A stretch of 64,000 nt of DNA, from assembly GCA_942493135.1 (NCBI GenBank), contig OW818684.1, positions 6,262,001 through 6,326,000 of the forward strand, given 5' to 3'. The notes under the pieces are model-generated. The model saw only the letters and a program-made list of their open reading frames with translations. It searched no databases and was not told where the DNA came from. The translations under genes and the position numbers were made by a program. The DNA is from Planctellipticum sp942493135. Its GTDB lineage: Bacteria > Planctomycetota > Planctomycetia > Planctomycetales > Planctomycetaceae. Numbering within the stretch: the stretch's first letter is position 1; each line of letters opens with the position of its first letter. Positions 26,192-34,539 of this stretch are shown here, one piece after another.

Positions 26192-26486
26192 GCTCGTCCC
26201 TTTTGCTCTTGCGGACCTCGGTTACCAGTGTCGCAATCGGCCGTGGTGTTGAAGACGGCCCCGAGGTCAGGATGGCCCGCTGGATCAGGGATGATCATGT
26301 CGGGGCTCTTCCGCTGGTTCCCGTGAGGTGCGAGGCAAAAGGGGTTTCCTGCCAGAGACCCCGCCATTCTACGTGGCGACCCGCACCCGCGGGAATCTTT
26401 TTCCTCTCCCACTTCATCGGCCGCCCTGGGGAACGTCTCGCAACTTGTTGCGTCGAGCACGTTGTCCCGTTGGCAAAGGATGGCCG
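26192..26486. other. Divergent intergenic region
   Basis: No gene is supported. It separates the minus-strand cargo block from the plus-strand late-like block, so promoters for both directions are expected here. None is clear by eye. Confidence 0.4.
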
Positions 26487-27620
26487 ATGAAGTGGCTCAG
26501 TCTGTTCCTGACCCTGTCCTCGAACACGCACGTCAAATCCGCCCTGATCAGCCTGGCGGGCGTCCTCGGCTCGCTCCTGACCCAGGCGGCCACCGGGGCC
26601 GATCTCGGCACGGTCGGATCGGCGACGGCCGCCGGCGTCTCTGCCTGGCTGGCCAACCTGCTGCAGAAACTGGCCCCGCTGCTGCTGGCCTGGCTGCAGG
26701 CCAAGCTGACCGGGGGCGACGGCACGCTCGACGTTTCCGGACTCGATACGCTGGCACCGCCCAGCGCACGGCCGAATGACGACCTGCCGCCGGCGTCGCC
26801 CCGGCTGATGCGCGACGAGATCCCGTTCGCGCTGCTGTGTCTGCTGCTCGGACTCGGCTGCCAGGCGGCCCAGGCCGCGCCGCCGACGGCGATCATCAAC
26901 GGCCCGACGACCGGCGTCCGGGGCGAGATTCTCGTTCTGGACGCGACGGGCTGCGCAGGGGAGCCGACCCACTTCACCTGGAAGATCAGCCCCGAGCTGA
27001 AGGGGCGGAAGCAGCTCGACGTGAAGGACGGCGGCCGGCGCGTGCAGGTGGCCAGCTACGGCGGCTCCTACGTCGTCTCGCTGACCGTGAGCAACGCGGA
27101 CGGGAACGACGTCCTGACCTGGCCGCTGACGATCCCCGGCGACATGCCGTGCCCGTCCCCCGAACCGCAGCCGGTGACCCCGACGCCCGTCGAGCCGGTC
27201 CCCGTGGAACCCGCGCCGCCGCGGCCGCCGGCTCCGGAGCCCGTGATCCCCACGCCCACGCCGGCCCCGCAGCCCGTGACGCCCATGCCGCCGGCTCCGT
27301 CGCCCGGTCGGTTCGGCATTGCCGCGCGCGTCCGGGCGGCCGTCCTGGGAGTCAGCTCGCCGACCCGCGCCGCCGAAGTGGCCAGGCTGCGGGCCACGCT
27401 GACCGAGCTGCGGACGCAGGCCGGGGCGGGCCAGGTGACGCAGCAGCAGTTCCTGGACACGCTCGTCGCCGAGCTGAAGGCCTTGCCCGACACGTGGCAG
27501 GTGGTCAAGACGCTGGCCGCGCTGGGGATTCGCGTCCTCGTCACCGGCGGCCAGCTCAAGACGGTGGAAGATTTCATCGACCTGGCGGGAGAGATCCTCG
27601 ACGCCCTCAACGGGCTGTAG
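26487..27620 (+). CDS. Membrane/PKD-type exported protein, possibly two fused genes
   Basis: 378 residues. The first 75 are hydrophobic and small-residue-rich (ALISLAGVLGSLL; LLQKLAPLLLAWLQAKL), holin-like in size. LDVSGLDTL follows at residues 81-89. At residue 108 an internal Met starts a second signal-peptide-like segment (IPFALLCLLLGLGCQAAQA). A PKD/Ig-like domain (PTAIINGPTTGVRGEILVLD), a proline-rich linker (PTPVEPVPVEPAPPRPP) and a helical C-terminus (RATLTELRTQAGAGQVTQQQ) come next. The two-signal layout suggests a fusion or an internal start at 26808. It heads a block of exported proteins sharing the SGLD motif. Confidence 0.6.
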   Translation: MKWLSLFLTLSSNTHVKSALISLAGVLGSLLTQAATGADLGTVGSATAAGVSAWLANLLQKLAPLLLAWLQAKLTGGDGTLDVSGLDTLAPPSARPNDDLPPASPRLMRDEIPFALLCLLLGLGCQAAQAAPPTAIINGPTTGVRGEILVLDATGCAGEPTHFTWKISPELKGRKQLDVKDGGRRVQVASYGGSYVVSLTVSNADGNDVLTWPLTIPGDMPCPSPEPQPVTPTPVEPVPVEPAPPRPPAPEPVIPTPTPAPQPVTPMPPAPSPGRFGIAARVRAAVLGVSSPTRAAEVARLRATLTELRTQAGAGQVTQQQFLDTLVAELKALPDTWQVVKTLAALGIRVLVTGGQLKTVEDFIDLAGEILDALNGL

Positions 27621-27629
27621 GCCGTGGAC

Positions 27630-27668
27630 GGCCAGTTGAGAGTTGAGGGTTGAGAGTTGAGAGCCAGA
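27630..27668 (+). repeat. Short tandem repeat of GTTGAGA words
   Basis: GTTGAGAGTTGAGGGTTGAG and the following copies fill the gap between two exported-protein genes. It is a low-complexity word repeat with no evident function. Confidence 0.6.
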
Positions 27669-27679
27669 GGAAGGAACCC

Positions 27680-28816
27680 ATGAAACTCGGTCGCGTGATC
27701 TCTGCCGCACTGCTGGCGCTCGTGGCGTTGATTGCCACGGCGCGGATGTCCTGCACCGTCAACATCGGCCTGCCGCAATCACCGGCGCCCGCTGTTCCGC
27801 AAGCGCCACCGGCGACCAACGAAAAGGCCCCGCCGCTGCTGGGGTTGCCGGCCGACTTCAAGGCGAAGGCCGACGAGGCGTACAAGGCGTTCCCGGCCCC
27901 GTTCCGGATCCATGGCGCGGCCGGCGACGCTGCCAACCGGAAGAAGCAGGCGCTGCTCTTCAAGGCGGAGCTGGCGATCGAGGCCCCCGGCAAGCCGAAG
28001 GGGGAGTTCTTTCCCTGCCGGTTCCAGCAGTCGAGCGACTGCGTCAGCATGGGGGGCGCGCGGGCCATCTTCACCACGGCCGCGGTCCAGGTGGCCAACG
28101 GCAAGGCCGCCGCGGCCGTCCCGCCGTTCGAGCCGCATCTGTACGGCCTGTCGCGGGTGACGATCGGCGGCGGCCGCCCCCGCTGCAACCAGGGGGGAGC
28201 CTATCCCGACGACCTGGCCGCGGGGTTTCGCCGGTTCGGCTTCGTCAGCTATGCCGAAGCCGGCGTCCCGTATTCCGGCCGGCTGGCCGATCAGTGGGGC
28301 TGCCAGGGGCCGCCCCGCGCGCTGCTGGAGCAGGGAAAAACCCGCGCGGGTGGGGACGTCTATCCGGCCCGGACGACGGATGAAGCGATCGACGCTCTCT
28401 GCAACGGCTACGCGCTGACGGGCGGTATCGAATGGATGCCCGGACGGACGCAGCCGCGCGGCGGGTACGTCGTCACGCTGTTCGACGGTCGCCGGCTGGG
28501 AGGCCACCAGGTGGCGCTGGTCGGGTACGACGGCCAGGCGGGGGACGGCCAGTTCATCTTCGCGAATTCGCACGGGGCCGACGCCCACCCGACGAACCCC
28601 GGCGACCCGCCGGGCTCGTTTCGCGTCACCCGTGCGACGTTGGACTGGATGATGGAGACCGGGACGTTCTGGGTCTTCTCATCCGTGCCGGGCTTTCCGG
28701 CGAACGAGCTCGACTTGAGCGGGCTCGACGATCTGGTGATGCGATCGGCGGCAGCTCCCGCCGTCGCGCAACGGGAGAATCGCAATGTCGTCTCGAAACG
28801 TCTGCTCGCTCCGTAA
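27680..28816 (+). CDS. Exported papain-like cysteine peptidase candidate
   Basis: 378 residues from ATG 27680 (GAGGAAGGAA upstream) with a signal peptide (VISAALLALVALIATARM). A papain-like triad can be proposed: Cys in QQSSDCVSMGGA, His in LGGHQVALVGYDG and Asn in FIFANSHGADAH. The spacing and the small-residue context after the Cys fit a C1/C39-type fold. No prodomain is obvious. The C-terminus carries ELDLSGLDDL at about residues 344-352. The motif is shared with the neighbouring exported proteins, suggesting they interact. Its role (wall processing, maturation or defence) is unknown. Confidence 0.55.
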   Translation: MKLGRVISAALLALVALIATARMSCTVNIGLPQSPAPAVPQAPPATNEKAPPLLGLPADFKAKADEAYKAFPAPFRIHGAAGDAANRKKQALLFKAELAIEAPGKPKGEFFPCRFQQSSDCVSMGGARAIFTTAAVQVANGKAAAAVPPFEPHLYGLSRVTIGGGRPRCNQGGAYPDDLAAGFRRFGFVSYAEAGVPYSGRLADQWGCQGPPRALLEQGKTRAGGDVYPARTTDEAIDALCNGYALTGGIEWMPGRTQPRGGYVVTLFDGRRLGGHQVALVGYDGQAGDGQFIFANSHGADAHPTNPGDPPGSFRVTRATLDWMMETGTFWVFSSVPGFPANELDLSGLDDLVMRSAAAPAVAQRENRNVVSKRLLAP

Positions 28817-29213
28817 TCTGGCGGCGCTCTGCCTGCTGGCCGTCTGCTGTTCGGGCCACGCCCTGGCGCAGGATCTGAACCTGGCCGGTCTGGATGCGCT
28901 GGAGGCCTCGCCGCCCATCGTGGCGGCCGCTCCCGCTCCGCTCGATCTGAGCGGGCTCGACCAACTGTCCCGGCCGCTGTCCGTGGCCGGCGGGCTGCAG
29001 CTCTCCGGCCTGCAAGAGCTGGAGAGCGGAAAGCCAAAAGCGGACAGCGGAGAGCCCAGTCCAAAGCCGACGCCGGCAGCCCAGCTCGTGCTGCCGGCCG
29101 CGGTCCGTCTGCCGGCGGCCGTTCCCGCGACCACGGCCCCGGCGGGCGTGTTTTGCGCTGGCGGCCAGTGCTACTTCCGGCCGCCGAAGCTGCGGGGGCG
29201 GAAGGGGCGGTGA
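28785..29213 (+). CDS. Small exported protein with three SGLD-type motifs
   Basis: 142 residues, overlapping the peptidase gene by 32 bases. A signal peptide ends near residue 29 (LAVCCSGHALAQ). DLNLAGLDAL (30-39), PLDLSGLDQL (52-61) and LQLSGLQEL (71-79) are spaced about 20 residues apart. A Pro/Ala linker and a short Cys pair (FCAGGQCYF) end in a basic tail. No known family. Overlap and shared motif tie it to the peptidase. Confidence 0.6.
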   Translation: MSSRNVCSLRNLAALCLLAVCCSGHALAQDLNLAGLDALEASPPIVAAAPAPLDLSGLDQLSRPLSVAGGLQLSGLQELESGKPKADSGEPSPKPTPAAQLVLPAAVRLPAAVPATTAPAGVFCAGGQCYFRPPKLRGRKGR

Positions 29214-29214
29214 G

Positions 29215-29352
29215 CTACGGCCGGCGCTGGCGGTACCAGAAGAGAAAGAACCAGACGAAGCCGGCGATGGCGGCGACTGCGACAACGGCCAGACTCGGGA
29301 CCATCGACGGAAGCTGGATGTATTTGCCGAAGATGTAGACGTCGGTCGGCAT
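29215..29352 (-). CDS. 45-residue single-pass membrane protein
   Basis: Starts at the ATG at 29352 (MPTDVYIFGKYIQLPS). One transmembrane helix (LAVVAVAAIAGFVWFFLFW) is followed by YRQRRP. It is closely similar to the product of the next gene upstream on the same strand, sharing AIxGFxWFFxFW and a terminal RRP. It is therefore real despite its size. Its orientation opposes the flanking phage-type genes. Confidence 0.6.
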   Translation of the reverse strand: MPTDVYIFGKYIQLPSMVPSLAVVAVAAIAGFVWFFLFWYRQRRP

Positions 29353-29364
29353 GGTGGCAGAGAC

Positions 29365-29475
29365 CTACGGCCGTCGCCGGAAGAACCAGAACGCGAAGAA
29401 CCACGCGAAGCCGACGATGGCGGCGATCGCGATGACCGGCAGCAGCGGTCCCAGGGGGATTGGATCGAAATGCAT
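29365..29475 (-). CDS. 36-residue single-pass membrane protein, paralogue of its neighbour
   Basis: Starts at ATG 29475 (MHFDPIPLGPLLPV). The transmembrane helix VIAIAAIVGFAWFFAFWFF is followed by RRRP. It lies 12 bases upstream of the 45-residue paralogue, so the two form a tiny operon. Size and topology would suit holin-like or toxin-like roles, but neither is shown. Confidence 0.55.
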   Translation of the reverse strand: MHFDPIPLGPLLPVIAIAAIVGFAWFFAFWFFRRRP

Positions 29476-29606
29476 GGCGACCTCGCCGCCAACGATACGC
29501 CAGGCCGCCGCCGTTGAACAGCCGATTCCGGGGCGGTGATCGCGACTGATTCCGCGCGGAATCACTCAGGGAAGAAACCCGCACACCGTGGCAGAAAGGA
29601 CTCGCC

Positions 29607-30224
29607 ATGATCCCACGTCCCGAGACGCTGGGCGTTGAATTGAAGCTCCACACGCTGGCCGACGTCGACGCGGCCCTGCACGAGCTGGGCTGGTGTCGGC
29701 AGCAGACGGCCGAGGTGGAAGCCCGGACGCAGGCGACGGTCGACCGGCTGAAGGCCGAGGCCCAGCAGCGGCTGGAGGTCGAGATCGAAGACGAAGCCGT
29801 GTTCATCGCCGATCGGACGGTCGCCCTGGAGGCGGCCCTCGTGACGTGGTGCGGGGCGAAGCTGGCCGGCCACCTGGCCGAGACCGGCAAGCAGTCGCTG
29901 ACGCTGGCCCACGGGGTCATCGGGACGCGCTCGCTGCCGGACGCCGTGGTCTGTGACGACAAGGCCGTGCTGGCGGCCGTGAAGAAGCGGGGCGGGCTGG
30001 TCGGTCTGATCGACAGGCTGCTGGAGACGGCCCTGGGAGCGATCACGCTGGCCAACGTGATCAAGCTGAAGCCCGAGGTCAGCAAGACGGCGGCGAAGAC
30101 CGCCTGGGGTAAGTCGGCCCGCCACCAGCAGACGCTGAAGAGCCTGGGCGTCACCGTCGAGACCAACCGGTCGTCGTGGGTGATCGAGCCGGCAGCGATC
30201 GAGGTGGCCGCCCCGGCCGGCTGA
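29607..30224 (+). CDS. gam: Gam-like host-nuclease inhibitor
   Basis: 205 residues of the Mu Gam family. LADVDAALHELGWCRQQTAE begins the N-terminal coiled coil. The helices run through VDRLKAEAQQRLEVEIEDE, and the globular core contains LAHGVIGTRSLPDAVV, the usual position of the glycine-containing strand. Mu Gam binds double-stranded DNA ends and protects them from RecBCD-type nucleases. A truncated second copy lies at 37137-37270 on the other strand. Strong hairpins follow the stop codon. Confidence 0.75.
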   Translation: MIPRPETLGVELKLHTLADVDAALHELGWCRQQTAEVEARTQATVDRLKAEAQQRLEVEIEDEAVFIADRTVALEAALVTWCGAKLAGHLAETGKQSLTLAHGVIGTRSLPDAVVCDDKAVLAAVKKRGGLVGLIDRLLETALGAITLANVIKLKPEVSKTAAKTAWGKSARHQQTLKSLGVTVETNRSSWVIEPAAIEVAAPAG

Positions 30225-30244
30225 GCGCCATCAGGCCGGACCGG

Positions 30245-30320
30245 GCGAGGTGTCGTCAGCTCCCGACGCGTCCCGCCCGGCCGGCCACGAGGCGACAGGT
30301 CGTCACCTCCCGACCTGTCG
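30245..30320 (+). terminator. Double hairpin after gam
   Basis: CGACAGGTCG (30293-30302) and CGACCTGTCG (30311-30320) pair perfectly. A larger GC stem (CCGGGCG/CGCCCGG) lies just before. There is no clear T run, so termination is only one possibility. Confidence 0.45.
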
Positions 30321-30349
30321 CGGGTCCTTCCGTAAGTCCTGAAAGGCGA

Positions 30350-30396
30350 CCCCTACGGGAACAGTCGCGCTATGCGAGACACTTTCTTTCGCGCGA
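30350..30396 (+). repeat. 47-bp dispersed repeat, copy A
   Basis: The 47 bases are identical to the reverse complement of 43047-43093, and a diverged copy lies at 37093-37133. All contain GGGAACAGTCGCG and GCGAGACACT. Copy A lies between gam and the PLD-like gene and covers that gene's apparent start codon. The upstream 45 bases are also similar to those at copy B. Confidence 0.8.
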
Positions 30397-31133
30397 GATC
30401 TCGGGAGGTTCTGCCGGTCGCTCCGGTCAGCACGCTCAAGCCATCCGGCTCACGGATCGCCCTGGCGCTCGCGGGAAATCCGCTGGTTTCCGGCCGCGAG
30501 CACCAGGTGCAGACGGTCGACGTTGAGAAACTCCAGTCCCCGTCCGTCCTGTTCCGCTCGAAGCGGGTCGAGCGCCGCGAGATCCGCGACCTCCGCCGCC
30601 GGCAGTCGGCCGTCGAGGCGATCCATGGACTGACCCACGACAACGAAATCTACGGCTTCACCAAGGGGCAGTTCTCCCTGCTGGACCTGCTGAAGGCCTG
30701 TCTGCAGGTGACCGGCCCCGCCGGCGTCAGCCTGTCGACCTGGACGGCCGCCCGGCACGAGATCCAGGAACTCGACCGCATGCTGAAGGCCGGCACGCTG
30801 ACGAGCTGCCGCTGGCTGGTCGACTTCACGTTCGCCCGTCGCGATCCCGAGGCCGCCCACCAGATCCGGCAGACGTTCGGGCTGGAAGCGATCCGCGTAG
30901 CCCAGAACCACGCCAAGTTCGCTCTGTTCCAGAACGCCGACTGGCAGCTCGTCGTCCGGACGTCCATGAACCTCAACATGAACCCGCGGTTCGAGGACTT
31001 CACCATCGCCCACGATCCCGTCCTGGCCGGGTTTCTCGACCGGCTGCTGGGGGAAATCTGGAGCCGGCAGAAGCGGAGCCTGGCCGATTCGTCCCTGTCC
31101 GAGATCCGCCGCTACTTCGTCGACGAGATGTGA
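30372..31133 (+). CDS. PLD-like domain protein upstream of the terminase
   Basis: 253 residues. The second half has a single HKD-like site: NHAKFALFQNADWQLVVRT, then SMNLNMNPRFEDF. This matches the H-x-K and downstream Ser/Asn/Glu pattern of phospholipase-D-fold nucleases. One HKD motif per chain would require a dimer, as in Nuc-type enzymes. The N-terminal start lies inside repeat A, so the true start may be further down. It is translationally coupled to the next gene (GTG overlaps TGA). Placement before the terminase suggests a role in DNA packaging or DNA-end processing. Confidence 0.6.
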   Translation: MRDTFFRARSREVLPVAPVSTLKPSGSRIALALAGNPLVSGREHQVQTVDVEKLQSPSVLFRSKRVERREIRDLRRRQSAVEAIHGLTHDNEIYGFTKGQFSLLDLLKACLQVTGPAGVSLSTWTAARHEIQELDRMLKAGTLTSCRWLVDFTFARRDPEAAHQIRQTFGLEAIRVAQNHAKFALFQNADWQLVVRTSMNLNMNPRFEDFTIAHDPVLAGFLDRLLGEIWSRQKRSLADSSLSEIRRYFVDEM

Positions 31134-31522
31134 CCCACCCCGAGGCCCGGATGCCCAAGAAACGGCCCGCCAGACCGACCGAGCTCCCCCCGGAACCGCC
31201 CCCCGCGGCCCCGGTCCCGTGCGCCCTGGCGGTTCCGGACGAAGCGGCGGCCGTCGAGCAGGCGGTCCGCTGGCTGCTCGACGGCAACCGGGACGCCGAC
31301 GTACTCGAGGCGATCGTCGAGGCGTTCCCCGGCCTGCCGGCGCTGGCGATCGCCCAGGCGGCGATTCACCGGCTGGCCGAAGCCGGCGAGATCGATCCCG
31401 CCATCGTGCGGGGCTTCGTGTTCGAGGCCACCAAGGAGCTGTACCGCAAGATGGTCGCCATCGGCGACTTCGCGGGAGCGCTGCGGGCGCTGAAGCAGCT
31501 CCTCGACATGGCGCGCGAGTGA
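31130..31522 (+). CDS. Probable small terminase-associated protein
   Basis: 130 residues from GTG 31130, or ATG 31151. A proline-rich N-terminus leads to an all-helical part (AVEQAVRWLLDGNRDADVLE; LYRKMVAIGDFAGALRALKQ). Size, helical content and the TGATG overlap with the large terminase gene suit a small terminase subunit. No sequence family is recognised, so this rests on position. Confidence 0.5.
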   Translation: MTHPEARMPKKRPARPTELPPEPPPAAPVPCALAVPDEAAAVEQAVRWLLDGNRDADVLEAIVEAFPGLPALAIAQAAIHRLAEAGEIDPAIVRGFVFEATKELYRKMVAIGDFAGALRALKQLLDMARE

Positions 31523-33603
31523 TGGGACTCTTCAGCGGCGGGAAAGCCGCCGGACCGACAGGCGACAAAGACCAGTCCGCCTACGCCAAACAGAAGGAAC
31601 GGGCGCGGAAACGCCAGGCGAAGATCTCCGCCGCCGGCCGGGACATCGGCCCGATTCCCCCGGTGGCCGATCCGAAGCGCCGCAAGAAGTGTCTCGCCTC
31701 GCTGGAGGCGTTCGGCCGGACGTACTTTCCCGAGCGGTTCTACCTGAAGCTGTCGCCGATCCACAAAGGCTACGTCGCCGACCTGGAACGGATCATCCTT
31801 CACGGCGGCCGGCTGGCCGTAGCCATGCCCCGCGGCAGCGGCAAGAGTGCCTGGGCCGAAATCGCCGTCCTGTGGGCCATCGTCCGCGGTTCGCACAACT
31901 ACGTGCTGCTGCTGTCCGCGACGCAGGGGATGGCCCGCAAGCAGCTCGCCACGCTGAAGAAGCTGCTGCTCGAACGGCCGGAGTTCGCCGCCGACTTCCC
32001 GGAGATCTGTTTCCCGCTGAAGTGTCACGGCGGGGTGAACCAGCGGCGGGTGATGAGCGAAGGCCGGTCCCTGACCCTCGAAATGACCAGCGAACGGATC
32101 CTGCTCCCCGACACGCCCGGCACGCTGGCTTCCGAAGCGATCATCGAATGTCTCGGCCTCTCCGGAGCGATCCGCGGCCGGGCGTACGAACGGACGGACG
32201 GCCGCAAGGCCCGGCCGACGCTGGTGATTGCGGACGATCCGCAGACCAAGGCCACGGCCCGCAGCGACCTGCAGACCGAGACCCGGGAGGGGCTCCTCGA
32301 AGCCGATACGGCCGGCCTGCCCGGTCCGGACAAATCGATCTCGATCATCATGCCCTGCACGGTGATCTACCCGAACGACCTGGCCGACCGCTTTCTGGAC
32401 CGCGAGAAGAAGCCCGACTGGAACGGCCGCCGGACCAAGCTGCTGGACGCTCTGCCGGACGACATGGAACTCTGGAACAAGTTCCAGGAAGTCCGGGCGG
32501 AAGGATTGCGGGCCGGCGACAGCGGTGCGGCCGGAACTGCTTTCTACCGGGCGAACCGCAAGGCGATGGACGCGGGCGCAATGCCCACCTGGCCGGAACG
32601 CTTCGCACCGGGGCAGCTCTCCGCCGTGCAGTACGCGATGGAGCTGTTCTACAAGAACAAGCAGGCCTTCTACTCCGAGTACCAGAACGACCCGGCGGGA
32701 GCGATCGAGGACGATGGGGGCTCGCTCGATCCGGGCGACCTGATGCGGCGGACGAACGGCCTGAAGCGCGGGCGCCTGCCCTCCGCGGCCGAGTACATCG
32801 CCGCCGGCGTCGACGTCCACGGCGACCTGCTCTACGTCACCACGGCGGCCGCCGAACTCGATCCCACGATCGCCGTCGTCGACTACTGGACCTGGCCGCG
32901 GCAGGTGCTGGGGTACTTCTCGAAGCGCGGGGCGACCCGCACGATGAAGAATCACCCGGAGCTGAAGACGCTCGACCCGGAAGCCCGGCTCTATCGGGCG
33001 CTGACGCTGCTGTCCGACGAGCTGCTGGCCCAGGAGTACGAACGCCGGCCGGGCGAGAAACTGAAGGTGGGGCTGGTGGTGATCGACGCCCGGTACATGA
33101 CGGAAGTCGTCACCCGCTGGTGCAAGCAATCCCCGCACTCCCGGCTGCTGCTGCCGGTGATGGGTTCGCCCAAGCTGGAAGACTTCGGCCGCCGGCTGGC
33201 TCCCGGCACGCGCCCCGGCGTCGACTGCCACGTCCCCCCGCAGGGGAAATGGCCGGTCCGGGTGGGGCAGATGAATTCGAATGCCTGGATCACCCGCACG
33301 ATCAACGGGTTCCTCACGCCGATGGGGAGCCGGGGGGCGTGGACCCTCTTTCAAGGCGAGAACTCGGAGACGCACCGGTGCTTTGCCGATCACATCACCG
33401 CGGAGTCGTCGACCGACTGGATGGACAAGAAGACCGGCCAGACGCACCGGATCTGGACGCCCAAGCCCGACCACCCGGACAACCACTGGCTGGACGCAAC
33501 CAAGATGGCCGCCCTGGGCTGCTTCGAGCTGGGCTGCAAACTCGCCTACGTCGAAAAGCGGGACACGACGAAAAAGAAGGCCCCGCGGGTTTCGTACCAC
33601 TGA
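31522..33603 (+). CDS. Phage terminase large subunit
   Basis: 693 residues. The Walker A motif is AMPRGSGKSAWAEIAVLWA, and the Walker B-like stretch is TLVIADDPQTKATAR. A C-terminal nuclease domain includes IAAGVDVHGDLLYVTTAA and VGLVVIDARYMTEVV, carrying acidic residues. The ATPase pumps phage DNA into a procapsid and the nuclease cuts the concatemer. The start is the ATG at 31522 that overlaps the upstream stop. No capsid genes remain nearby, so any packaging would depend on another phage, or the gene is a relic. Confidence 0.85.
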   Translation: MGLFSGGKAAGPTGDKDQSAYAKQKERARKRQAKISAAGRDIGPIPPVADPKRRKKCLASLEAFGRTYFPERFYLKLSPIHKGYVADLERIILHGGRLAVAMPRGSGKSAWAEIAVLWAIVRGSHNYVLLLSATQGMARKQLATLKKLLLERPEFAADFPEICFPLKCHGGVNQRRVMSEGRSLTLEMTSERILLPDTPGTLASEAIIECLGLSGAIRGRAYERTDGRKARPTLVIADDPQTKATARSDLQTETREGLLEADTAGLPGPDKSISIIMPCTVIYPNDLADRFLDREKKPDWNGRRTKLLDALPDDMELWNKFQEVRAEGLRAGDSGAAGTAFYRANRKAMDAGAMPTWPERFAPGQLSAVQYAMELFYKNKQAFYSEYQNDPAGAIEDDGGSLDPGDLMRRTNGLKRGRLPSAAEYIAAGVDVHGDLLYVTTAAAELDPTIAVVDYWTWPRQVLGYFSKRGATRTMKNHPELKTLDPEARLYRALTLLSDELLAQEYERRPGEKLKVGLVVIDARYMTEVVTRWCKQSPHSRLLLPVMGSPKLEDFGRRLAPGTRPGVDCHVPPQGKWPVRVGQMNSNAWITRTINGFLTPMGSRGAWTLFQGENSETHRCFADHITAESSTDWMDKKTGQTHRIWTPKPDHPDNHWLDATKMAALGCFELGCKLAYVEKRDTTKKKAPRVSYH

Positions 33604-33619
33604 GCAAGGATGCTTTCCC

Positions 33620-33961
33620 ATGACCAAGCCGAAGAATGCCAGGCCGACGACTGAGACGCAGACTGAGAAAAAACCGATCGGCCGGCCGCCGGGAAGTCCG
33701 AACATTCGGGAGACTGCGGTCGCCGTGCCGTCCCGCTGCAACGCCCGTGGATCAACCGAGCGGGGGCCGTACCTCGACAAGACCGAGCTCGAATACGGCG
33801 GAATCGACTCAGGAGGAAAGCCCTTCACGCACATCGTCCGGCGGCGAGTGCAGTGCGCGAGCTGCGGGCAGATGCGGATTGACGTATCGAGAGAAAACCG
33901 GCGGAAATGCGACACCGGAATAGAAACGAACAAACCGCTCTCTCCCCGAAACACTAATTGA
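33620..33961 (+). CDS. Small zinc-ribbon-like phage protein with a degenerate first knuckle
   Basis: 113 residues. An AT-hook-like KPIGRPPGSPN is followed by SRCNARGSTERGPYL and VQCASCGQMRIDV. Relatives of this kind usually have a C-x2-C pair in both places. Here the first reads C-N-A-R, so one ligand is lost. It lies between the terminase and later genes, as small DNA-binding proteins often do in phages. Confidence 0.6.
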   Translation: MTKPKNARPTTETQTEKKPIGRPPGSPNIRETAVAVPSRCNARGSTERGPYLDKTELEYGGIDSGGKPFTHIVRRRVQCASCGQMRIDVSRENRRKCDTGIETNKPLSPRNTN

Positions 33962-34539
33962 CCCGCCGATCCCTCGAACGTAACACGACTCCCGCAACCC
34001 GACACAATTCTCGTTCGGCCGCGATTGTGACACCGAAAACATCTCTTCTCCTTTTTCCATTTTTTCCCTCTAGGCGCGCCGGTTTTCGCCGGTAGAATCG
34101 TCAATGCACAGACAGCCAACCTCGCCGTTTGCATACCTTCACTGTTCGCTCACCTTCTTGCCTCATCGCCCACGCCTAGCCGATTGCTCTTCATCGACGC
34201 CAATTGTGCGCTACGGACGGCAGCACTCGTGACACGTTCTCGTCTCAGGGGAACTTCAGTCCGTGTAGACTGCTACGGCATAACCAACATCTTCCGATTG
34301 TATGCTACGCAACACGTGGCTGCGATTAGCGAAATATAGCCGTTCCGTGCGCCACTTATTCGAGACCGCCGCGCCAATCGCCATTCCAAGCTAATGGCCG
34401 CGTTCGCGGCTTCTTTCCAAATGTTTGCAGGCCCAGTTGCACTCGCCGGCGCCCGTACGCCCGTCTCCAACTGCCGAGCTATGGGGTGATGGCCCCTTCG
34501 TCGGATAGTCTTTACCACGTTAAGAGAAAGTAAGACGCC
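33962..34539. other. 578-base gap with lower GC
   Basis: No supported gene. A minus-strand frame at 34273-34518 exists but lacks a recognisable fold. Base composition here and in the following PEP-CTERM gene is less GC-rich than in the terminase block, which suggests this stretch entered together with that gene. Confidence 0.4.

Noticed and set aside
26700..30400. Clusters of short GC-rich repeats that could be mistaken for a CRISPR array
   Set aside because: The repeats are irregular in length and spacing, and arise from proline/alanine codons and GTTGAGA words. No CRISPR array is present.
31689..33623. 644-residue plus-strand frame
   Set aside because: Shadow of the terminase gene with Arg/Gly/Ala-rich composition.
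31366..34134. 922-residue minus-strand open frame
   Set aside because: It is antisense to the terminase gene, which has clear Walker and nuclease motifs. The frame has Arg/Gly/Pro-rich shadow composition caused by high GC.
34273..34518. 81-residue minus-strand frame in the low-GC gap
   Set aside because: No ribosome site, family or structural pattern I can defend. Kept only as part of the gap.
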